Positions 33,282 through 38,491 of a DNA stretch of 38,491 nt are shown here, in pieces; within the stretch, counting starts at the first letter, position 1, and the number at the start of each line of letters is the position of its first letter. Position numbers and translations under genes: made by a program. The notes under the pieces are model-generated. The model worked only from the letters and a program-made list of their open reading frames with translations, was not told the DNA's origin and ran no database searches. Origin of the DNA: Chamaesiphon sp. GL140_3_metabinner_129_sub (GTDB taxonomy: Bacteria > Cyanobacteriota > Cyanobacteriia > Cyanobacteriales > Chamaesiphonaceae); the NCBI GenBank assembly GCA_025358725.1, contig JANYIT010000230.1:1-38491 (forward strand), given 5' to 3'.

Positions 33282-33344
33282 GTAGGGGCGGGTTTATACC
33301 ATTAACTAAAACGAAGCTAAAAATTTAATTTAAACCCGCCCGCC
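33282..33344. repeat. Palindromic repeat, GTAGGGG...CCCGCC family, copy B
   Basis: Between ndhA and ndhI. It begins gtaggggcgggtttatacca, contains ctaaaacgaagc, and ends tttaaacccgcccgcc. It matches the reverse complement of copy A at 20047-20116 in word order, with several differences. It lies inside the ndh operon, so it is transcribed with it. Confidence 0.72.
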
Positions 33345-33366
33345 TTAATAGCAGCGCAGAGGATAG

Positions 33367-34485
33367 TTAGCCCCCAAAAGCTGTCGGAAAAGCTAGTTTA
33401 AGTGCTGCCGTAATCAACAAGTTGGCAAGAGCAATGGGGAGGAGAAATTTCCAGCCCAGATTCAGCAGTTGGTCAATCCGCACGCGAGGTACAGTCCAAC
33501 GAGTGAGGATGGCTAAGAAGACTAGAAAATAAGCTTTGAGAACAGTCATCGCAATTCCCAATGAGGCATCAACGACCTGAACCCAAGACGTAGCAGGGTC
33601 AACACCGATTAAATTACTTAGTAACTCGATCGGAATCGGACTCGACCAACCACCCAGATAAAGGATAGCAACCATCAGTGCCGATAGTACGAGGTTCACA
33701 TAGGAACCCACATAAAAGAGCGCGAACTTCATTCCCGAATATTCCGTCTGATAACCAGCTACCAGCTCTTCCTCAGCCTCTGGAAGGTCAAAGGGAAGAC
33801 GTTCGCATTCGGCGAGAGCCGCAATCCAGAAAATCACGAAGCCAACAGGTTGTCGCCAGACATTCCAGGATAAAATTCCGTAGCCTGCCTGTTGTTGGAC
33901 GATATCGATCGTACTGAGACTATTAGACATCATCACGATCGCCAGCACCGACAAAGCTAGCGGAATTTCATAACTAATCGACTGTGCCGCAGCCCGTAAA
34001 CCACCAATCAACGAATACTTATTATTAGAAGCATATCCCGCCATCAGCAAGCCAATCGGGACGATACTAGACAAAGCAATCCACAAAAATATCCCCGTAT
34101 TAATATCCGTAATTACCAGATTCTGTCCAAAGGGAACAATTAGATACGAAAGAAATACTGGCATCACTACCAGCACTGGCCCCATTGTGAAGAGGAACGG
34201 GTCAGCTTTTGCGGGTAGGATGTCTTCCTTAAAGACAAGTTTGAGACCGTCCGCAACTGGTTGCAATACACCTAATGGGCCAGCATATTCAGGGCCGATC
34301 CGCTGTTGAACCGCAGCAGAGATTTTGCGTTCTAACCAGACATTGACTAGTACACCTACTGTTGCTCCAATGAGCATCAGCAACATCGGAAACGGCATCC
34401 AGATAACTTTAGCTAGCTCGGCTGAGATACCAAAGTCACTGAGGGATTGGATAAAAGTTCCTTGGAGGTCAATACCTGAATTCAT
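33367..34485 (-). CDS. ndhA: NDH-1 subunit NdhA (NuoH homologue)
   Basis: A 372-residue membrane protein with eight or more helices. Conserved stretches near the quinone site: [112 protein letters not shown]. First gene of ndhA-ndhI-ndhG-ndhE, the order conserved from cyanobacteria to chloroplasts. Its upstream region (34486-34678) would hold the operon promoter; the citrate synthase gene found there in some relatives is absent. Confidence 0.97.
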   Translation of the reverse strand: MNSGIDLQGTFIQSLSDFGISAELAKVIWMPFPMLLMLIGATVGVLVNVWLERKISAAVQQRIGPEYAGPLGVLQPVADGLKLVFKEDILPAKADPFLFTMGPVLVVMPVFLSYLIVPFGQNLVITDINTGIFLWIALSSIVPIGLLMAGYASNNKYSLIGGLRAAAQSISYEIPLALSVLAIVMMSNSLSTIDIVQQQAGYGILSWNVWRQPVGFVIFWIAALAECERLPFDLPEAEEELVAGYQTEYSGMKFALFYVGSYVNLVLSALMVAILYLGGWSSPIPIELLSNLIGVDPATSWVQVVDASLGIAMTVLKAYFLVFLAILTRWTVPRVRIDQLLNLGWKFLLPIALANLLITAALKLAFPTAFGG

Positions 34486-34678
34486 ATGTCCCTTGGCTAT
34501 TCACGACGGTAAAAGTTTGTCCCTTCGGCTTGGTTTTGCTTCCAGTGATTTTCCACAGAAGCGGCTGTGCCAACGAGATCAATATTAGTACGATTTCCCT
34601 AATAGTATATCGCGGTGCGGGTATTAGGGCTAACTCTAGCTGATACTCAGGCTGAGCAAGGCAGAGATCTTGAAAATC

Positions 34679-34984
34679 TCAGCGTCCCCGTCGGTAGAGA
34701 CTACAGACAATATTGCCATCCTTGCGCGATCGAAAGGATGACATAGTACCATCAGGATCGGTAATTAATCGATCTCGACAATCATAAGATGCCGCTGGTT
34801 GTTTTACCCCGTTAATGCTCACGGCAGCCTGGTATTGCCAATAATTATTCGCACTCCGCTCGATGTTGATAATACAAATTCGACGATCTTCAACTTGACG
34901 ACAAAACGCCGCACGAGCTGGAGTCAAAGTCATCAACCACATCAATAACCCGATTGAAAATAATTTGATTAGAAATCTAAACAC
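34679..34984 (-). CDS. Small secreted protein, 101 aa, unknown
   Basis: The N-terminus is a signal peptide (FRFLIKLFSIGLLMWLMTLT, cleavage after ARA). The mature 75 residues contain four cysteines (FCRQVEDRRICIINIERS, then YDCRDRLITD, then IVCSLYRRGR), probably two disulfides, and a YWQYQAAVSINGVKQP segment. I do not recognise the family; it looks like a conserved cyanobacterial exported protein. It is separate from both ndhA and rpiA. Its disulfides would be clients for the kind of oxidative-folding set found at 9.6-12.1 kb, but this is inference. Confidence 0.65.
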   Translation of the reverse strand: MFRFLIKLFSIGLLMWLMTLTPARAAFCRQVEDRRICIINIERSANNYWQYQAAVSINGVKQPAASYDCRDRLITDPDGTMSSFRSRKDGNIVCSLYRRGR

Positions 34985-35089
34985 CTTCTACTAACTGGCG
35001 TAGCCTTGCCTCTGAAACATCGATTAGGATATGGGTAGCAACTTAGGTTATGTAGCAATCCTATTTGAGTTCATCGTAGTAACGTTAAC

Positions 35090-35126
35090 CTGTAGGGGCG
35101 GTGCTTCATGCCCGCCCTCTAGGGGT
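35090..35126. terminator. GTAGGGG-type hairpin after rpiA
   Basis: The sequence taggggcggtgcttcatgcc followed by cgccctctag forms a GC-rich hairpin (aggggcgg with gcccgccct) just past the rpiA stop on the minus strand. The ends relate it to the GTAGGGG repeat family; it probably serves as the rpiA terminator. Confidence 0.55.
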
Positions 35127-35136
35127 TAAGCTGCTC

Positions 35137-35835
35137 CTACATTTCCTTGATGATGACTTGATCGCCTTGAACTTCTCCAACTAATACCAAGTCTGTAACA
35201 CCGACAAAAAGACCGTTTTCGAGGACTCCAGGAATATTATTGAGCGTCTTTTCTAGCTCAGCGGGATTATCGATCGAGTCAAATTTTACATCAATCACTA
35301 AGTTACCCTGATCTGTGACAACTGGGCCAGCTTTTTTGATGCCCATGCGGAGTTGTGGTTTGCCACCAAGCTTTTCAATCGCTTTCATGACGGGAGTTAC
35401 CGCCATTGGGATTACTTCTACAGGTAGCAGGAAAGTGCTTCCCAGTCGATCAACTAGTTTGGTATTGTCTACGACTACGATAAACTGTGCAGCAAGCGCA
35501 TCGATGACTTTCTCTTGGGTGTGAGCTGCACCACCGCCTTTAATCAAATTTTTGTGAGGATCGACTTCATCGGCACCATCGATCGCGATGTCGATGCGAT
35601 CGACTTCATCTAGAGTAGTCAAAGGGATCCCATATTGCTTCGCCAACACTCTCGCTTGAAAAGATGTCGGAATGCCTTTGACATTGGTAATCTCTCCCGC
35701 AGCTAGTCGTTTGCCGATATACTCGATCGCAAAAGCAGTCGTCGAACCTGTTCCCAATCCGACGATGGAATTAGACTGTACTCGCGCCGCAGCAGCTTTT
35801 CCAACTTCCTGCTTCATCAAATCTTGTGGTGTCAT
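35137..35835 (-). CDS. rpiA: Ribose-5-phosphate isomerase A
   Basis: A 232-residue RpiA that interconverts ribose 5-phosphate and ribulose 5-phosphate, a step of the Calvin cycle and pentose phosphate pathway. Motifs: [18 protein letters not shown] (phosphate loop), [20 protein letters not shown] with the catalytic Asp and Lys, [12 protein letters not shown] and the C-terminal [18 protein letters not shown]. Normal length, ATG at 35835. A strong hairpin terminator and a structured RNA gene stand upstream on the same strand. Confidence 0.96.
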   Translation of the reverse strand: MTPQDLMKQEVGKAAAARVQSNSIVGLGTGSTTAFAIEYIGKRLAAGEITNVKGIPTSFQARVLAKQYGIPLTTLDEVDRIDIAIDGADEVDPHKNLIKGGGAAHTQEKVIDALAAQFIVVVDNTKLVDRLGSTFLLPVEVIPMAVTPVMKAIEKLGGKPQLRMGIKKAGPVVTDQGNLVIDVKFDSIDNPAELEKTLNNIPGVLENGLFVGVTDLVLVGEVQGDQVIIKEM

Positions 35836-35971
35836 TATCTTATTAATCTCATTCGATATCTTTAGATACCACTCTATCAGTCAATTAAGCACAGAATCTA
35901 CACCCTCACGCCAGAAATCACCTCAATTTTTACCAAAGTGAGCACCAAATCAAAATTTCTCCCTATCCCCT

Positions 35972-36025
35972 TTTTTAAAAACCAGAACCCCCAACACGAA
36001 TGCTGGGGGTTCTGGTTTTTAAAAA
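35972..36025 (-). terminator. Strong terminator of the 6S-like RNA
   Basis: A 22-bp perfect stem: arms 35972-35993 and 36004-36025 with a 10-base loop. It contains ccagaaccccca paired with tgggggttctgg and ends in T runs on both strands. On the minus strand it begins 3 bases after the closing stem of the RNA at 36029-36220 and lies 137 bases before rpiA. No other gene ends nearby, so the RNA is its natural target. Confidence 0.85.
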
Positions 36026-36028
36026 TTT

Positions 36029-36220
36029 AGGTCAACCGCAACGCCGTCTTACCTCAGTTTATGACCTGGTTAAAACCAGGTGGGTACCGGATGTTCGCGC
36101 ATAAAGTTTCTGAATACAAAAGTTCAGTCTACTGCCGCTAGAACTACATGGGTTCCCGTAAAAAATTCAAGCATAGATCAAAAAACGTTATTGGCAGTCA
36201 CCAACGCCGCAGCCAGACCT
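36029..36220 (-). ncRNA. Structured RNA, likely 6S RNA (SsaA/SsrS type)
   Basis: A 192-base stretch on the minus strand between a promoter and a strong terminator, without a convincing gene. Its ends pair into an 18-bp closing stem (36202-36220 with 36029-36046; one bulged base, seven G-U pairs). Further pairings: ggg-a-acc (36151-36157) with ggt-a-ccc (36082-36088), tip hairpin ctgaacttttgtattcag (36110-36127), and a hairpin on the 3' side, acctggttttaaccaggt (36064-36081). Closing stem, large central bubble with a 3'-side hairpin, and an apical arm is the 6S RNA plan; 6S binds RNA polymerase holoenzyme. Identity is inferred from fold and size, not from sequence match. Confidence 0.62.
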
Positions 36221-36227
36221 TCTCTAC

Positions 36228-36257
36228 ATCTTACGGGAAAGACACTCGATCGGTCAA
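36228..36257 (-). promoter_or_regulatory. Promoter of the 6S-like RNA
   Basis: On the minus strand: -35 TTGACC (36252-36257), an 18-base spacer, -10 TAAGAT (36228-36233), then 7 bases to an A at 36220, which is the first base of the RNA closing stem. The agreement of the predicted start with the structure supports both calls. Confidence 0.62.
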
Positions 36258-36383
36258 GTCGTCTAAACTATTGGAATTGAATTATGGCTTGAATCATTTG
36301 CCAGATATTCTTCAATATAATCAAGTCATCATCCAAATAAGCGCAATCGGCACTAATTGAACGATCAAACTTGTTTTAAATTC
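36258..36383. other. Gene-free stretch downstream of the alpha/beta hydrolase
   Basis: About 126 bases between the hydrolase stop and the RNA promoter. On the minus strand a short open stretch without a start codon reads SISADCAYLDDDLIILKNIW (about 33 codons in all) and ends at a stop. Its CAYLDDDLIILKNIW part faintly recalls the C-terminus of bacterial sugar transferases. I regard it as too short to call a gene or a remnant. Confidence 0.4.
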
Positions 36384-37394
36384 TCATAAAAATGCTCGAT
36401 AATTATCGTTGTTTTTAGATAAAGTAGCAACAGCATTAACGATCAGATCTGGTTGGTCAATCCAGACAAAATGACTACTATGATTAGCTAATATTTGCTG
36501 ACAGTTTTTAGATAATCCAAGTAAGTCAATGTGAATCCGATCACGAACTTGATCGGCTGCTGGTAGTGACAAGAATTTAATTCCTAATAAAGGGCGGAGA
36601 AAAGTTTGCGATTTGATACTAATTATTGGGAGATTTCCTAAATTATCGGCTGTCTTTAATTGTCTACCGCTAGTATCTAAGCTCCACATTTCTTGACCCA
36701 TTGTGAACCAATGACGGGCAGAATAAAAAGATCGTTTGACATGCTGAAGATCGATCGCCGCAAATTCTTTCAGTTCAGGTTTAATTAGCTCGAATAGGCC
36801 TAATGTGCCGCATAGTCTAACAATACCTAATGCTGCGGCGATCGAGACGAAGCCAAAACTAAGAGTAAAAAATATTTTGAGCAATTGCACACTCAGCGGC
36901 AAAGATAACATCGAACGCTCATGTAATCCGTCGGTTAGCACTAATCCCAAAACTGAACCGGGAAATTGATGTGCATACAGTCGCATATTATAACTGCCAA
37001 AGGAATCTCCAACTAAAATATATGGAGGTGGAATCTGCGCGATGGTTAATAATTCATCCAATTCATTCACAATCTGTTGACTAGTACGTGACTTCAATGA
37101 ACTCTCACTCCAGCCATAGCCAGATCGATCGTAAATACAAACTTGATTTAACTTAGCCAGTTGATTAATTAATAAATATCCTTCAACTCCACCCAAACTA
37201 GCATCGACAATCACCGTAATATCACCTGACCCACAAATTTGTAAGTGTCGGACTTTACCATCAGCAATAGTAACTAATTTTCCTGGAGGCACTGTGTTTT
37301 TGCGATCGAGATAACTATCAATCTGATGATAAATTGCCGTAGCAGTCAGCGCAATAATCTCAATTGATTGTAAGGGTGATAAGCTATTAAACAT
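36384..37394 (-). CDS. Alpha/beta hydrolase
   Basis: A 336-residue alpha/beta-hydrolase. The nucleophile elbow is YILVGDSFGSYNMRL (Ser131). An earlier strand reads VCIYDRSGYGWSES (oxyanion/HG-like region), and the C-terminal catalytic histidine is probably in NHSSHFVWIDQPDLIV. A hydrophobic stretch near residues 165-195 (LLKIFFTLSFGFVSIAAALG) could be a lid or a membrane contact. Substrate unknown. Transcribed divergently from pgeF, with start codons 33 bases apart. Confidence 0.87.
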   Translation of the reverse strand: MFNSLSPLQSIEIIALTATAIYHQIDSYLDRKNTVPPGKLVTIADGKVRHLQICGSGDITVIVDASLGGVEGYLLINQLAKLNQVCIYDRSGYGWSESSLKSRTSQQIVNELDELLTIAQIPPPYILVGDSFGSYNMRLYAHQFPGSVLGLVLTDGLHERSMLSLPLSVQLLKIFFTLSFGFVSIAAALGIVRLCGTLGLFELIKPELKEFAAIDLQHVKRSFYSARHWFTMGQEMWSLDTSGRQLKTADNLGNLPIISIKSQTFLRPLLGIKFLSLPAADQVRDRIHIDLLGLSKNCQQILANHSSHFVWIDQPDLIVNAVATLSKNNDNYRAFL

Positions 37395-37427
37395 AAATAG
37401 TGATAACTATAAATCGAGTATTAATTT

Positions 37428-38207
37428 ATGTGGCAGTGGCAAACTTGGTCAGGATTACCCTATTTAACCTGTGATTTACTCGCTGACTGGCAGCATGGCT
37501 TTTTTACCCGTCAGTTTGCCCCGCGAGAACCCCATGAGATTACCCCTGTTTTATCGGCGACTGCAAGTACTCACCGTCTCAAGCAAGTACATGGCAATAT
37601 TGTCCTGACTCCCACTGAAATATCTACTACTGCGGATGTAGAAGCAGAGACTGGTAATGCTCTCGCCGATGGAGTATTGACCGAACAACACGGGCAAGCC
37701 GTCTGGGTTGCTAGTGCTGATTGCAACCCGATTCTCATCGCCAATCGCAACACAGGCAATGTAGCGGCTGTCCATGCGGGCTGGCGGGGTACCTCCCTGA
37801 ATATTGCTACGGTGGCAGTAGCACGATTATTGGCAGAAGGAGGCTGTTTAGCTGATATTATCGTGGCAATTGGGCCAGCGATCGATGGTGAAGTCTATCA
37901 AGTGACTACTCAGGTTGGATTGGAAGTATGTGCATCGATCGCCCTGAAACCGCTCTCTGGCGATCGAGAAGCTGATTTGACCAGTTTACAATCGATTGCT
38001 AATTCACCCCTGTTGCCAGACGCGCAAGCTGGAAGAGTGCGGCTAGATGTAAGGCGGGTTAATCAACTTCAACTCGAACAATTAGGCGTAGACCCTCACC
38101 AGATTTCGATTGCCCCTCACTGCACCTATCAAGAACCTGAAAACTTTTTCTCCTACCGCCGCGAAAAACTCAAAAAAATTCAATGGTCGGGAATTGTCAG
38201 CACCTAG
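37428..38207 (+). CDS. pgeF: Peptidoglycan editing factor PgeF (YfiH/DUF152 family)
   Basis: A 259-residue protein of the YfiH/PgeF family, purine nucleoside phosphorylase-like, sometimes called multicopper polyphenol oxidase. Motifs: HRLKQVHGN, the metal-site strands VASADCNPILIANR and AAVHAGWRGTSL, IGPAIDGEVYQVT, VRLDVRRVNQLQLEQLGV and the C-terminal FFSYRREK. PgeF removes mis-incorporated L-Ser from cell wall precursors in E. coli; adenosine/inosine phosphorolysis has been reported for relatives. Metal-binding Cys and His residues are present. ATG at 37428. Confidence 0.92.
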   Translation: MWQWQTWSGLPYLTCDLLADWQHGFFTRQFAPREPHEITPVLSATASTHRLKQVHGNIVLTPTEISTTADVEAETGNALADGVLTEQHGQAVWVASADCNPILIANRNTGNVAAVHAGWRGTSLNIATVAVARLLAEGGCLADIIVAIGPAIDGEVYQVTTQVGLEVCASIALKPLSGDREADLTSLQSIANSPLLPDAQAGRVRLDVRRVNQLQLEQLGVDPHQISIAPHCTYQEPENFFSYRREKLKKIQWSGIVST

Positions 38208-38491
38208 ACAATTTGATACAATCTGTATTATCACCGTCGCTCCGCTCCGATCGACGGTGCCAACCAATAATTTTTAGATATAATAAACGAAAGCAGATCG
38301 CTCTGAGCGGAATGTCCCTATCTTTAGGGGCAAATAAAGTTAATCGCCGAATTTGTTCGACTAACCAAAATATTTAAAATCTCATGTACTTATCCAGTTG
38401 GCATCGATTTAGAATCTAGCAAGTAATAATGCCCAGTTGAGGGCAATAGATCGGTCGATGCTTACTCACTTTTCACTATTAGATTGCTAAG
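38208..38491. other. Intergenic region at window end
   Basis: No gene seen in 284 bases. A hairpin of caccgtcg (38232-38239) and cgacggtg (38252-38259) lies just past the pgeF stop and may help end its transcript, although no T run follows. The remainder is AT-rich and featureless to my eye. Confidence 0.45.

Noticed and set aside
36080-36360. Open frames on the plus strand of 66 and 70 codons with basic products
   Set aside because: They overlap each other in different frames, start late or with GTG, resemble no known protein, and lie on the strand opposite a well-defined promoter, structured RNA and terminator. They are best read as chance frames antisense to the RNA gene.
36258-36383. Minus-strand frame of about 33 codons recalling a sugar transferase C-terminus
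   Set aside because: Too short, no start codon, only a weak resemblance around CAYLDDDLIILKNIW; not enough to call a gene remnant.

Overview
The window is chromosomal DNA of a cyanobacterium. Photosynthesis genes settle this: two psaK copies, psb30 (ycf12), the ndhA-ndhI-ndhG-ndhE operon and btpA. Genes typical of the phylum agree with it: aar-accA-SDR-folE, rimO-crhR, ictB, the VKOR-thioredoxin fusion, and a SigG-type sigma factor with its anti-sigma factor. CGATCG / GCGATCGC (HIP1-like) palindromes and heptamer-type tandem repeats in intergenic spaces are also cyanobacterial. The species cannot be named with confidence; the very frequent GATCGATC/CGATCG words would fit a genus such as Chamaesiphon, but this is only a guess. 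No prophage, transposase, CRISPR array, rRNA or tRNA was found. This is mostly core chromosome, with dispersed palindromic repeats between genes.

Layout. 0-2.1 kb (minus): anti-sigma factor, SigG-like ECF sigma factor, membrane-anchored FKBP isomerase. 2.2-4.4 kb (minus): phasin-like protein, an unknown protein, rhomboid protease, GNAT acetyltransferase. 4.4-5.1 kb (minus): two psaK paralogues in tandem. 5.2-7.2 kb (plus): trpF, an unknown 280-residue protein, a small secreted protein. 7.4-9.5 kb (minus): thiE-thiS-DUF2237-NUDIX, tightly packed. 9.6-12.1 kb (minus): a disulfide-forming set of VKOR-Trx, a solo Trx copy and a DsbA-like protein. 12.2-13.1 kb: btpA. 13.2-13.3 kb: a compound inverted repeat. 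13.6-16.9 kb (plus): rimO, interrupted by one in-frame TAA, then the RNA helicase crhR and a terminator. 17-18.8 kb (minus): lipB and a lone sugar ABC permease. 19-22.7 kb (plus): aar, accA, SDR, folE. 22.8-26 kb: DUF2256 mini-gene, a SpoU-type RNA methyltransferase, half-size GDT1, YkgJ-like Cys-cluster protein, psb30, dusB. 26.2-28.2 kb (plus): an NrtA-like lipoprotein and a GST. 28.3-31.6 kb (minus): J-domain protein and two O-antigen-ligase-like proteins, one of them IctB. 31.6-34.5 kb (minus): ndhAIGE. 34.7-35.8 kb (minus): a small secreted protein and rpiA. 36.0-36.2 kb (minus): a structured RNA gene resembling 6S RNA. 36.4-38.2 kb: alpha/beta hydrolase and pgeF, divergent.

Points most worth a second look: (1) a promoter-to-terminator RNA gene at 36029-36220 whose fold matches the 6S RNA plan; (2) rimO broken by a single TAA in place of a normally hydrophobic codon, next to crhR; (3) a free thioredoxin that is a duplicate of the C-terminal domain of the adjacent VKOR fusion; (4) aar without the usual adjacent aldehyde-deformylating oxygenase gene; (5) an NrtA-like protein with a highly charged insert; (6) two short genes, psb30 and a DUF2256 protein, that a length cut-off would miss; (7) several related palindromic intergenic repeats.
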